A stretch of 36,073 nucleotides of DNA from an uncultured Desulfovibrio sp. (GTDB taxonomy: Bacteria > Desulfobacterota > Desulfovibrionia > Desulfovibrionales > Desulfovibrionaceae). The translations under genes and the position numbers were made by a program. The notes under the pieces were generated by a model. The model made no database searches and was not told where the DNA came from. It was given only the letters and a program-made list of their open reading frames with translations. Positions 1 through 10,947 of the stretch are shown here, in pieces. The stretch spans positions 1 through 36,073 of the forward strand of contig UQJT01000027.1 of NCBI GenBank assembly GCA_900541395.1. Direction: 5' to 3'. How positions within the stretch are numbered: position 1 is the first letter of the stretch; every line of letters begins with the position of its first letter.

Positions 1-460
1 AGACAGGGGTGGGAAAAAGGCGGGTATCAATACTGCGTCGTACTTCCTTCCATTCCGGGGTTTGTCCCGGAGCGATGCCCGTCTCCAGCGTCAACAGGCC
101 GTCCGGGGTCAGATGGGCGACAAGCGTGTGGATCAGCGCTTCCTGATCGTTCGCGTAATGCAGGGCCGACGCGCACAGAATAACGTCGAAGCGTTCATCG
201 GGATCGAGACTGCCCCAATTTTGCAGGCGGAATTCGCATTGGGGAAAAAGCCGCCGAGCCGTGGTCAGGGCGTCCTCGCGGATGTCGATGCCCACCGCTT
301 TGGCGGCGCCGTCAAAGAAGGCGAACCCGCAAAAATAGCCTTCGTTGCAGCCCACGTCCAGAAAGCTTCGGCCCGCCAGCGGCGGCAGATAGAGACGGGT
401 CAGCTTGCCCGGTGAATTTGACGCCCCGGTTCGATAGGGGAATGATTGATATCCTGACAT
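1..460 (-). CDS. SAM-dependent methyltransferase, class I, 3' end cut by the window
   Basis: The minus strand stays open from an ATG at 460 to the window edge (153 codons, no stop), so the C-terminus is missing. After a short N-terminus the protein shows the class I Rossmann glycine motif LDVGCNEGYF (about residues 33-42). An acidic strand end, VGIDIRE, follows near residue 58, where the SAM ribose should bind. Next come FDVILCASALHYANDQ (motif II/III) and LTPDGLLTLETG. This order is typical of Methyltransf_11/23-type small-molecule or lipid methyltransferases. The substrate cannot be told from the sequence. No strong ribosome site precedes the ATG. The gene follows lolA in the same direction, but about 300 bases and a hairpin separate them, so co-transcription is unlikely. 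Confidence 0.8.
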   Translation of the reverse strand, partial: MSGYQSFPYRTGASNSPGKLTRLYLPPLAGRSFLDVGCNEGYFCGFAFFDGAAKAVGIDIREDALTTARRLFPQCEFRLQNWGSLDPDERFDVILCASALHYANDQEALIHTLVAHLTPDGLLTLETGIAPGQTPEWKEVRRSIDTRLFPTPV

Positions 461-765
461 GTCGTATTCCGACGCGGGTTACGGAGGCCGGACGGAGGCG
501 GCGGGATTGCCCCGACAGCATGGCATAAAGCGCTGTTGCGCGCAATATGAACCGGACAGGAAAAGCCCGCGCCGCAAAGCAAAAGGCCGCACGACGAAGA
601 AAGGGCGCGCGCGGCCTTTTATTTTTCGGCAAGCATTTCATGGGTCGGCGGCTGGACGGTCGCCGGGCTTTGTTTATACGCCGATGGAAAAATTCCTTAC
701 TCCGAAACAATGCGGCATCATGACGCATTATTGGGTCGGATGGCGTCGTATACGGCGTTTCGGGT
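461..765. other. Non-coding gap between lolA and the methyltransferase
   Basis: No convincing gene is present in this 305-base gap. It holds the hairpin listed at 581-620 and must contain the promoter of the methyltransferase in its left part. Small open frames here have no ribosome site and no recognisable protein pattern. Confidence 0.5.
581..620 (-). terminator. Hairpin terminator after lolA, possibly bidirectional
   Basis: AAAAGGCCGC (581-590) and GCGGCCTTTT (611-620) form a perfect 10-bp stem with a 20-base loop. On the minus strand the stem runs into TTTTGCTTT, which fits termination of lolA. On the plus strand it is followed by ATTTTT, so it may work both ways. The lolA stop lies about 145 bases before it. 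Confidence 0.65.
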
Positions 766-1470
766 TCAGTGCATGAGCGGGGTCATGGACGGGTGGGAAC
801 CGTCCGTGTGGTCTTCCACCTCAGTGCCCGCAGGCGGGGTAAAGGTGAAATCCGAGTCCTGCAAGGCCGCGTCGGGCGTCAGACTGTCGAAACGGATCAG
901 GTTGGTATTGCCGTAGAAGTCCATAACCTGGGCTCGTCGGATGAGCGAGGTGGCGGGATCGATCCACACCTGGGCCTCGGTGAGTTGGGCTGTGGGTTCC
1001 TTGGGGTAGAGCAGCAGATGTACAAGATTGCCGTCGCTCGCCTCGGGGACCATGCGTTCCACCTCAAAATCCCGGTTTAACGGGCTCTGGCCGGTGACCA
1101 CCATGATGATGGGCAGGGAATCGCGGGCCAGTTCCAGCGAATAGCGGTAGGCCAGCTCTTCGTCGGGCAGCCAGTTCCAGATATCCTTGTCGGTGACCAG
1201 CAACAGCTCGGGATTGGGCTTGTCGGTTTCCCATCGCACGAGCAGGGGCTTGCGGAACAGCAGGGTGCCGTGACGTGTTTCGGTGGTGGCGCTTTCCTGG
1301 TGGGTGAGTTCTTGGGTGAACGCGGCTCTGAAGCTGGTCATAGCCGCGTAGGTGGACTGAAGCTTGTTTACCAGGGGGGCGACATCGGAGGGCGCCGCCG
1401 ACGCGGCGGCCGGAATAATGAGCAGGGCGGCCGCCAGGCATACGGCCCGAATCGCTTGCCATGTTTTCAT
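766..1470 (-). CDS. lolA: Outer-membrane lipoprotein carrier protein LolA
   Basis: This is a 234-residue periplasmic chaperone that takes lipoproteins from LolCDE to the outer membrane. The start at 1470 is chosen because it opens a classic signal peptide: MKTWQ, a hydrophobic core, then a SAA cleavage region near residue 22. The frame also continues upstream, but that part would run through the eno terminator. The mature part carries family features: LVNKLQSTYAAMTSFRAAFTQ, a GTLLFRKPLLVRW strand, and late in the protein VWIDPATSLIRRAQVMDFYGN and IRFDSL. Length matches the family (about 200-240). The gene lies downstream of eno in the same direction, but the strong hairpin at 1541-1574 suggests it has its own promoter or depends on read-through. 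The LolA call is firm at family level. Confidence 0.85.
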   Translation of the reverse strand: MKTWQAIRAVCLAAALLIIPAAASAAPSDVAPLVNKLQSTYAAMTSFRAAFTQELTHQESATTETRHGTLLFRKPLLVRWETDKPNPELLLVTDKDIWNWLPDEELAYRYSLELARDSLPIIMVVTGQSPLNRDFEVERMVPEASDGNLVHLLLYPKEPTAQLTEAQVWIDPATSLIRRAQVMDFYGNTNLIRFDSLTPDAALQDSDFTFTPPAGTEVEDHTDGSHPSMTPLMH

Positions 1471-1540
1471 ACGTGAACCGTGGCAGGTATATCCCGCTAT
1501 TAAAAAGTTTGAGAAGAAAGTTTGGGAAAGATGAGAGAGG

Positions 1541-1574
1541 GGAAAGGGAACCTTTTCCCAAAGGTTCCCTTTCC
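1541..1574 (-). terminator. Long hairpin between eno and lolA
   Basis: GGAAAGGGAACC (1541-1552) pairs perfectly with GGTTCCCTTTCC (1563-1574) over a 10-base loop. It starts 10 bases after the eno stop. On the minus strand the following bases are pyrimidine-rich (CCCTCTCTCATCTTTCCC) but lack a clean T-run. It shares its AACCTTTT...AAAGG core with the hairpin after rpsO. Confidence 0.7.
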
Positions 1575-1583
1575 TCCCCATTT

Positions 1584-3744
<2,161 letters not shown>

Positions 3745-3877
3745 GGCGGTGGGGGTTGGCGTTGCAAAGACGATACTTTAGCCCGCCTCCGGCCGGGACG
3801 CAAGCCGGCGACGCACGGGCCCCATGCTTCATCCGGATGGAGGGCCGGGCGGAGCATGGGTAGGCGCAACAAACGTC

Positions 3878-3907
3878 TTGTCGTGTTTTCGATAGGTTTT
3901 TTATGAA
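3878..3907 (+). promoter_or_regulatory. Weak candidate promoter in the coaX/truB divergent gap
   Basis: In the 283-base gap 3745-4027, TTGTCG (3878-3883) and TATGAA (3902-3907) sit 18 bases apart and could drive truB from about 120 bases upstream. Matches to the -35/-10 consensus are partial, so this is tentative. A T7-G8 run (3920-3934) lies just downstream. Nothing else recognisable is in the gap. Confidence 0.2.
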
Positions 3908-4027
3908 AAATGTCCGCCGTTTTTTTGGGGGGGGCGGGCAAAAACGCCGGAATATTCCCGGCAATCCCGCGTATGAGGCTTTTCCGCTGGACGAACGGCG
4001 CGATTGAGGCTATGAATCGTCCTTCGC

Positions 4028-4975
4028 ATGGAACAACAACACGGAATTTTGGTGCTCGACAAGCCCAAAGGTTTCAGCTCGGCCCGGTGCGTGGCGCGTC
4101 TGAAGCGTCTGGGGCAGAAAAAGATCGGTCACGCCGGCACGTTGGACCCCATGGCCACGGGCGTTTTGCTCGTCCTTTTGGGGCACGCCACCAAACTTTC
4201 GGGCTATCTGCTCGAGGGTGGCGAAAAGCGCTATGCCGGTACCCTGCGCCTGGGCTTAACCACGGATACGTGGGATATTGAGGGCGCGGTCGTCTCGGAA
4301 TCCCCGCTCCATGCGTCCGGTCCCGACGGGTCGTCGTGGGCCGGGCTGCCGCTCGAAGCGGCCGTCCGCCGCGAGGTGGACGCCTGGCTGGAAGTGCGGG
4401 AGCAGCCCGTTCCCCCCTATTCCGCCGCCAAACACCAGGGTCAGCCGCTCTACAAGCTGGCCAGGGCCGGAAAGGATGTTCCGGCCAAGGTGAAGAGCAT
4501 ACGTGTTTCGCACGCCGAGGTTCAATGGGTGGACCTGCCGGATGTGCGATTCCGGGTGACTTGCAGTTCCGGTTCCTACATACGGTCCCTGGCCCACAGC
4601 TTGGGGATGCGCTTGGGGTGCGGAGCCACGCTCACGGAACTGACCCGGGAATACAGCCACCCGTTTGGTCTGGATGTCGCCCATAGCCTGGACGACGTGT
4701 TGGCCGAGCCGGAACGGCTGCCGCAATGGGTGTTGCCCGTTGCCGCCGCCTTGCCTCGCTGGTCCGCATTCCGTGTGGATGCCCGCGTGGCGGCGGACCT
4801 GCGCAACGGTATACCCGCCGCCCATCGGCCGGAATTCGGCGCGTTTGTGGCGGGCGAACGTGCCGTGTTGCACGGCGCGGACGGCGAGCCGTTGGCCCTG
4901 GCCGAAGCACGCGAACTGGACGGACGTCCCGTCTGGGCCGTGCTGCGGGGGCTGTTCACCCCATCAACCCCCTGA
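4028..4975 (+). CDS. truB: tRNA pseudouridine(55) synthase TruB
   Basis: TruB converts U55 to pseudouridine in the T-loop of tRNAs. The 315-residue protein begins with [13 protein letters not shown] and carries [14 protein letters not shown] with the catalytic aspartate at residue 40. Other family motifs are [36 protein letters not shown] and the RNA-binding [15 protein letters not shown]. The C-terminal part (about residue 235 on) is a PUA-like domain. The ribosome site is weak, but the first in-frame ATG gives the expected N-terminus. It is the first gene of truB-rpsO-pnp, the usual bacterial order; the rbfA/infB genes that often precede it are not upstream here. Confidence 0.97.
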   Translation: MEQQHGILVLDKPKGFSSARCVARLKRLGQKKIGHAGTLDPMATGVLLVLLGHATKLSGYLLEGGEKRYAGTLRLGLTTDTWDIEGAVVSESPLHASGPDGSSWAGLPLEAAVRREVDAWLEVREQPVPPYSAAKHQGQPLYKLARAGKDVPAKVKSIRVSHAEVQWVDLPDVRFRVTCSSGSYIRSLAHSLGMRLGCGATLTELTREYSHPFGLDVAHSLDDVLAEPERLPQWVLPVAAALPRWSAFRVDARVAADLRNGIPAAHRPEFGAFVAGERAVLHGADGEPLALAEARELDGRPVWAVLRGLFTPSTP

Positions 4976-4988
4976 ATATGATTCAGGG
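4970..4988 (+). promoter_or_regulatory. Palindrome across the truB stop, before the rpsO ribosome site
   Basis: CCCTGAAT (4970-4977) and ATTCAGGG (4981-4988) form a perfect 8-bp stem with a 3-base loop. The stem includes the truB stop codon and ends 3 bases before the GGAGG of rpsO. S15 is known to repress its own mRNA through leader structures in several bacteria, so a role in rpsO control is possible but unproven here. Confidence 0.4.
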
Positions 4989-5004
4989 ATCGGAGGATAC
5001 CGCT

Positions 5005-5274
5005 GTGGTCATGGACACCGCCCAGAAACAGGCCGTTATTGCCGCTCATGCCAAACACGAAGGCGATACCGGATCGCCTGAAGTGCAAATCGCCCTGCTG
5101 ACTGCCCGCATCGACGGTTTGGCCGATCACTTCAAGGCTCACAAAAAGGACTTCCACTCTCGCACCGGCCTGCTCAAGCTCGTCGGGCAACGTCGCAAGC
5201 TGCTGAACTACCTTAAAAATACGGATGTTCAGCGTTACCGCGCCCTGATCGAAAAGCTCGGCCTGCGCAAGTAA
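5005..5274 (+). CDS. rpsO: 30S ribosomal protein S15
   Basis: S15 binds the central domain of 16S rRNA and helps assemble the small subunit. The 89-residue protein matches the family from end to end: [19 protein letters not shown], then [26 protein letters not shown] and a C-terminal [10 protein letters not shown] chose the GTG at 5005 (product MVMDTAQKQ...) over the ATG at 5011. GGAGG at 4992-4996 is 8 bases from the GTG but 14 from the ATG. The gene lies 29 bases after truB, and a strong hairpin follows 19 bases after its stop. Confidence 0.97.
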   Translation: MVMDTAQKQAVIAAHAKHEGDTGSPEVQIALLTARIDGLADHFKAHKKDFHSRTGLLKLVGQRRKLLNYLKNTDVQRYRALIEKLGLRK

Positions 5275-5293
5275 AGCAAGGCAATGGCTATGC

Positions 5294-5335
5294 GGGGGAG
5301 GAGGGAAACCTTTTCAAAGGCTTCCCTCCTCCCCC
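5294..5335 (+). terminator. Long hairpin between rpsO and pnp
   Basis: GGGGGAGGAGGGAA (5294-5307) pairs perfectly with TTCCCTCCTCCCCC (5322-5335) over a 14-base loop. It is followed only by TTCCT, so termination may be partial, leaving some read-through to pnp. In other bacteria the rpsO-pnp gap is an RNase III processing site, and this stem could serve that role too. Confidence 0.65.
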
Positions 5336-5443
5336 TTCCTAAAAAACAGACCTTTAACCCAATGCAAGGAAGGAGCATCCGCGCAAAGGGCCGAAGCGAT
5401 ATCGGTCTTTTCCACGGAGTCTCCTTCCGGGAGAATCGAACGT

Positions 5444-7657
5444 ATGAGCAGTTTACTGAAAGGAACGCGCGTAACCGCCAATGTGGGCGGCAAGGAAATC
5501 ATTTTGGAAACGGGCCGGGTGGCCCGCCAGGCCGGGGGCGCGGTGTGGATTCAGTGCGGCGGCACGGTGGCTCTGGTCACGGTGTGCGAACAACCCCTGG
5601 AAACTCCTAAGGATTTTTTCCCGCTGACGGTGGAATATTCCGAAAAGATGTATGCCGCAGGTCGCATTCCGGGCAACTTTTTCCGGCGTGAAATCGGTCG
5701 TCCCAGCGACAACGAAACCTTGGTGGCTCGCCTCATCGACCGCCCCATCCGTCCCTTGTTCCCCAAGGGATACGGCAATGAAGTGCAAGTGCTGGCCAGC
5801 GTTATTTCCGCCGACGCGGACAACCTGCCCGACGTGCTGTGCATCACCGGCGCGTCCGCCGCGGTGTGCCTGTCGTCCACGCCGTTTGCCGGTCCCGTCG
5901 CCGGAGCCCGTCTGGGGCGTGTGGACGGACAGTTTGTCATCAATCCCACCCGTCAGGAACTGGAGCGCAGCGAACTGAACATCGTATTCGCCGCTTCCCG
6001 CGACGCCGTGGTCATGGTGGAAGGCGAGGCTCAGTTCGCGCCCGAAACGCTGATTATCGAAGCGTTGGAATGGGGGCACAAGGCCATTCAGCCTTTGCTC
6101 GACGCCCAGGAGGAACTGGTGCGTCTGGCGGGCAAGGTGAAGAATCCCTTTACGCCCAAGGAAGATGACCCCGAAATTTACGCCCACGTGGAAAAGCTGG
6201 CCCTGGAAGCGGGTATGGAAGAAGCCCTGCGCATCCCCGACAAGCTGGCGCGCAAGGATGCCCGCAAGGCCGTAAAGGTTAAGGTCAAGGAAATGCTGGC
6301 CGCCGATCCCGCCTGGGCCGAAAATGAGGAAGCCCAGCGCGAAGTGGGCGCCATTCTGGAACATCTGGAAAAGAAGTTGGTGCGTCGCCGCATTCTCAAA
6401 GAAGGCACTCGCATCGACAATCGCGACACCAAAACCGTGCGTCCCATTGAAATCGAAACCGGCGTGCTGCCCCGCGCCCACGGTTCGGTGCTGTTTGCCC
6501 GCGGCGAAACCAAGGCTCTGGTGGTGACCACGTTGGGTAGCTCCACCGACGAACAACGCGTGGATTCCCTGGTGGGTGACGACAGCAAACGTTTTATGCT
6601 GCATTACAATTTCCCCCCCTTCTCGGTGGGCGAAGTAAAGCCGCCGCGTGTTTCCCGCCGCGAAATCGGGCACGGCGCTCTGGCGGAACGCGCCCTGAAG
6701 GCCATTTTGCCTTCGGCGGAAAGCTTCCCCTATACCGTGCGCGTGGTGTCCGAAACTCTGGAATCCAACGGTTCGTCGTCTATGGCTGCCGTGTGCGGCG
6801 GCTGCTTGTCCCTGATGGATGCGGGCGTGCCCATTTCGGCCCCTGTGGCCGGGGTGGCTATGGGGTTGATCAAGGAAGACGATCAGTATCTCGTGTTGAC
6901 CGATATCCTGGGTGATGAAGACGCGCTGGGCGATATGGACTTCAAGATCGCGGGCACTGCCGACGGTGTGACCGCCGTCCAGATGGACATCAAGATCAGC
7001 GGTCTCCCCACCGAAGTCATGGCCCGTGCCATGCAGCAGGCCAAGGAAGCCCGTTTGCATATCCTGGGGATCATGGCCCAGGCTTTGCCCGCCTACCGTG
7101 AAGCGTTGTCGCCCTATGCTCCCCAGCATGAGGAGCTATACGTCAATCCCGACATCATCCGGATGATCATCGGCCCCGGCGGCAAGAACATCAAGGCCAT
7201 CACTTCGGCCACGGGCGCATCCATCGACATCGACGATTCGGGGCGCATTTCGGTGTTTGCTCCCACTCAGGAATCCATGCGGCAGGCCAAGGAAATGGTC
7301 CTGTACTACGATCAGCACGCCGAGCTGGGCAAGAACTACACCGCCAAGGTCCGCCGCATTCTCGAAATCGGGGCCATCGTGGAACTTCTGCCCAATCTGG
7401 AAGCCCTGGTCCATATCTCCCAGCTCGACACCAATCGGGTGGAAAAGGTGGAAGACGTGGCCCGTCTGGGCGAGGATATGGTGGTCAAGGTCATTGAGAT
7501 CAACGGAGATCGCATTCGCGCCAGCCGCAAGGCCGTGTTGCTGGAAGAGCAGGGCGTGGAGTGGAAGCCCGAGGATACGGCCCGCCCGGCCCGTTCCGAT
7601 CGAGGGGATCGCAACGGCCGTCGGGGCGATCGGGGCGGCCACCGCGACCGCCGATAA
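5444..7657 (+). CDS. pnp: Polyribonucleotide nucleotidyltransferase (PNPase)
   Basis: PNPase degrades RNA 3' to 5' using phosphate and forms a trimeric ring. The 737-residue protein has two RNase-PH domains. The first begins with GKEIILETGRVARQAGGAV. The second contains GSSTDEQRVDSLVGDD, MLHYNFPPFSVGE and the catalytic region near GDMDFKIAGTADGVTAVQMD. A KH domain follows (IRMIIGPGGKNIKAI, about 565-580), then an S1 domain (about 625-690). The start is preceded by GGGAGA at good spacing. The last 30 residues form an Arg/Gly/Asp-rich tail, slightly longer than usual. A strong intrinsic terminator follows 5 bases after the stop. Confidence 0.98.
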   Translation: MSSLLKGTRVTANVGGKEIILETGRVARQAGGAVWIQCGGTVALVTVCEQPLETPKDFFPLTVEYSEKMYAAGRIPGNFFRREIGRPSDNETLVARLIDRPIRPLFPKGYGNEVQVLASVISADADNLPDVLCITGASAAVCLSSTPFAGPVAGARLGRVDGQFVINPTRQELERSELNIVFAASRDAVVMVEGEAQFAPETLIIEALEWGHKAIQPLLDAQEELVRLAGKVKNPFTPKEDDPEIYAHVEKLALEAGMEEALRIPDKLARKDARKAVKVKVKEMLAADPAWAENEEAQREVGAILEHLEKKLVRRRILKEGTRIDNRDTKTVRPIEIETGVLPRAHGSVLFARGETKALVVTTLGSSTDEQRVDSLVGDDSKRFMLHYNFPPFSVGEVKPPRVSRREIGHGALAERALKAILPSAESFPYTVRVVSETLESNGSSSMAAVCGGCLSLMDAGVPISAPVAGVAMGLIKEDDQYLVLTDILGDEDALGDMDFKIAGTADGVTAVQMDIKISGLPTEVMARAMQQAKEARLHILGIMAQALPAYREALSPYAPQHEELYVNPDIIRMIIGPGGKNIKAITSATGASIDIDDSGRISVFAPTQESMRQAKEMVLYYDQHAELGKNYTAKVRRILEIGAIVELLPNLEALVHISQLDTNRVEKVEDVARLGEDMVVKVIEINGDRIRASRKAVLLEEQGVEWKPEDTARPARSDRGDRNGRRGDRGGHRDRR

Positions 7658-7662
7658 AAAGT

Positions 7663-7710
7663 AAAAAAGAGCGGCGCTGATGATGAACCACACCCGCGCC
7701 GCTCTTTTTT
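7663..7710 (+). terminator. Intrinsic terminator of pnp
   Basis: AAAAAAGAGCGGCGC (7663-7677) and GCGCCGCTCTTTTTT (7696-7710) form a 15-bp perfect stem with an 18-base loop and a T6 tail. It is the clearest rho-independent terminator in the window. It separates pnp from the glycosyltransferase gene only about 50 bases away. Confidence 0.93.
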
Positions 7711-7761
7711 GGCAATTTGTTTTTGGTCCGAGCAGAGCCCCGGTTTTGCATCCGGAAAGGC

Positions 7762-8907
<1,146 letters not shown>

Positions 8908-8917
8908 TGGAAGCGGT

Positions 8918-10597
8918 ATGTTGTTCCTGTACATTACCCTTCTGGGATGCCTGACGCTCCTTTATCTGTGGGGAAATGCCGCCTGTGCGGCATTTCGCCT
9001 GGGGCAGCCGCGCAACCCTTTTCTGGTGTGTTGGTTCGGCCTGTTTTGTTTGGGCGTAGTCCTGATTCCCGTATCTTTTTGTATCCCCTTGAACGGAGCG
9101 ACCGCTTCGGGGCTGGCTTTGGTCGGGGTGTTGGGCGTGCCCCGCAGTCTGCGGGAAGTCCGCGTTCTACTTGCGGGGGGAAACAGACGAGCGGGGCTGA
9201 TATTCTTGGCGGGAGCTCTGCTCGTGGTGTTGGTGGTTGCCGCCGCGTCGGCGTACCGTGATTGGCCGGTACATCAGTACGACACGGATTTATATCACGC
9301 GCAGGTGGTACGCTGGCTCAATAGTTACAGTTTACCCTGGGGGCTGGGCAATCTGCATTCCCGCTTGGCACACGGTTCCACATGGCTTGATATGGCCGCT
9401 TTGGTGGATAACGGCCCCTGGGATGGCCGCAGCGCCTGGGTTATGGCGGGGTTGCTTGTCTGCCTCACCGGGCTGTATTTGCTGCATGAACTGTGCTTTT
9501 CGCCGTCCATATGGGCCAGGGCGTATGCCTTGTTTTTGTTGCCGTTGGTTTTGTTCGTACCCGAAAGCACCCGTCCCAACTTGTACTATGATACGGCGTC
9601 TCTCAATCTCCATTGCATCGTCATTTTGGAGGCGCTGTACCTGTGGCTCCAATCTTCGAGCGAGCGTCCCTCTACGGATGGAGCAAGTCTGCTCATAGCT
9701 CTGGCGGCCTTATCCTTTATGATAAAGCCGCTGACCCAAATTACGGTAATCGCCGCGTCTCTGTTTGTTTTATGGTGGTTGAAAACGCGGCGAATGCTTG
9801 CCTGGCGGGCCGTGATCCGCGTGTGGTGGCTGCCCGCCGTGGCGGCTGTGCTGTGGGTGGGCCGTAATCTCGTTGTCAGCGGCTGGCCGCTGTTCCCCGT
9901 GCCGGTGTGTCCTTTCCCCTTTGATTGGACTATGTCGTATGAGGCTGTACGGGGAAATTATATCGCCGTGCGGGGTTGGGCACGGATGTGGGGTGAATAC
10001 GAGGCGGCCATGCTCCACGGCATTACGTACTGGTTTCCGTCTTGGTGGGACCACTATTGGGGCAAGGATTCCTTCCGCACTTTGTTCTTGCTGCCTTTAG
10101 CGCTGGGTGTCGGCGGTTGGGCGTGGGCTCTTCGACGGCGTCGCGAAACCGGAATGATCTTGTTGTTGGTCTGGCAAAGCGCAACCCTGGCAGGATGGTT
10201 TGTCATGGCCCCTGATCCGCGTTTCGGGTTTGGATTTGCCTGGAGCTTCGGGGCTGCCGGTGTGGCGCTCGCTTTACGGGAGCAGGCCTGGAGAGCCCGT
10301 GTCGTCGGCCGTTGGGCGGTTTGGGGATGTGTGGTTGTGGCGGTGTTGTTGGGCGTTCGCCTGGGGAAAGACCTGGCCAAAGCTCCCCATGCCTGGCTTT
10401 TGCCCGGCGTTATTCCGCCCCGACCTGTTGTGGAACATATTCTCGAGGGCGGAGGCCGCCCGTTTGCGGTCCACGTACCGGTTGAAGGGGATCGGTGCGG
10501 CAATGCCGAGTTGCCCTGTACGAACGCTGTGCCGGATAATCTCTGTCTGCGCAGCGGAATGATGAAAGACGGTTTTCGTCTTTGCCCCATGCCTTGA
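8918..10597 (+). CDS. Polytopic membrane protein, probable GT-C-type sugar transferase partner
   Basis: The 559-residue protein has many hydrophobic segments, the first at residues 1-20 (MLFLYITLLGCLTLLYLWG). It ends in a short soluble tail with four cysteines (about 515-559). After the third or fourth membrane segment comes VHQYDTDLYHAQVVRWLNSY, then GLGNLHSRLAHGSTW. An acidic pair in the first long external loop is typical of GT-C enzymes that take sugar from a lipid carrier. I recognise the general pattern of bacterial membrane proteins near surface-glycan genes but not a named family. ATG 8918 is preceded by GGAAG. The 10-base gap to the GT2-GtrA gene suggests one transcript and a joint role, as in gtr O-antigen modification cassettes. 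The transferase function is inferred. Confidence 0.7.
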   Translation: MLFLYITLLGCLTLLYLWGNAACAAFRLGQPRNPFLVCWFGLFCLGVVLIPVSFCIPLNGATASGLALVGVLGVPRSLREVRVLLAGGNRRAGLIFLAGALLVVLVVAAASAYRDWPVHQYDTDLYHAQVVRWLNSYSLPWGLGNLHSRLAHGSTWLDMAALVDNGPWDGRSAWVMAGLLVCLTGLYLLHELCFSPSIWARAYALFLLPLVLFVPESTRPNLYYDTASLNLHCIVILEALYLWLQSSSERPSTDGASLLIALAALSFMIKPLTQITVIAASLFVLWWLKTRRMLAWRAVIRVWWLPAVAAVLWVGRNLVVSGWPLFPVPVCPFPFDWTMSYEAVRGNYIAVRGWARMWGEYEAAMLHGITYWFPSWWDHYWGKDSFRTLFLLPLALGVGGWAWALRRRRETGMILLLVWQSATLAGWFVMAPDPRFGFGFAWSFGAAGVALALREQAWRARVVGRWAVWGCVVVAVLLGVRLGKDLAKAPHAWLLPGVIPPRPVVEHILEGGGRPFAVHVPVEGDRCGNAELPCTNAVPDNLCLRSGMMKDGFRLCPMP

Positions 10598-10733
10598 AAC
10601 TCGTCTCTTTACCGGCCAGGATTATTGATTTCGGTAAGAAGCTTATTTTCACAATCTAGCAAGGTTTTAGAGAGCATTTTTATTTTGAAAATGCTTGCAA
10701 GGTCGAGCGGAGTGAGCCTTATCTATGCTCTTT

Positions 10734-10766
10734 TCATCCGTAAGGCGTAAAACGCCTTACGGATGA
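10734..10766. repeat. Strong hairpin in the convergent gap 10598-10947
   Basis: TCATCCGTAAGGCG (10734-10747) pairs perfectly with CGCCTTACGGATGA (10753-10766) over a 5-base TAAAA loop. It lies between two convergent genes and may stop transcription from both sides, though neither side has a T-run. A weaker hairpin, AGCATTTT/AAAATGCT, is at 10673-10695. The rest of this 350-base gap shows no gene. Confidence 0.6.
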
Positions 10767-10827
10767 AGGCGCTGCGGCGCCGGAGCCGTCACAAAATTTA
10801 CTTGCGACATTGCCACCCGACGGGCCG

Positions 10828-10847
10828 TTATGGCCTGCAGGGCATAA
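10828..10847. repeat. Near-perfect 20-bp palindrome
   Basis: TTATGGCCTGCAGGGCATAA is a palindrome except for one G/G pair in each arm, centred on CCTGCAGG. With no loop it looks more like a protein-binding site than an RNA hairpin. It lies downstream of both flanking genes, so its role is unknown. Confidence 0.4.
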
Positions 10848-10947
10848 TAGATGCATGAACGGCAAAGTCGGCGACGACGGAGGCGCGAAATTTACAGGTT
10901 AGGGAATACATGTTCTGGTCGGTAGATATGTTCAATCATAAAATACG

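Noticed and set aside
459..776. Small plus-strand frames left of lolA
   Set aside because: They run through the terminator hairpin and overlap the convergent lolA end; no protein pattern is seen.
3920..3934. T7-G8 run upstream of truB as a phase-variable promoter element
   Set aside because: No promoter is firmly placed around it and truB is not a gene expected to switch, so there is too little support.
5453..7129. Long minus-strand open frame (558 codons) opposite pnp
   Set aside because: It is antisense to a fully conserved pnp, is rich in His/Gly/Gln, and has no recognisable domain.
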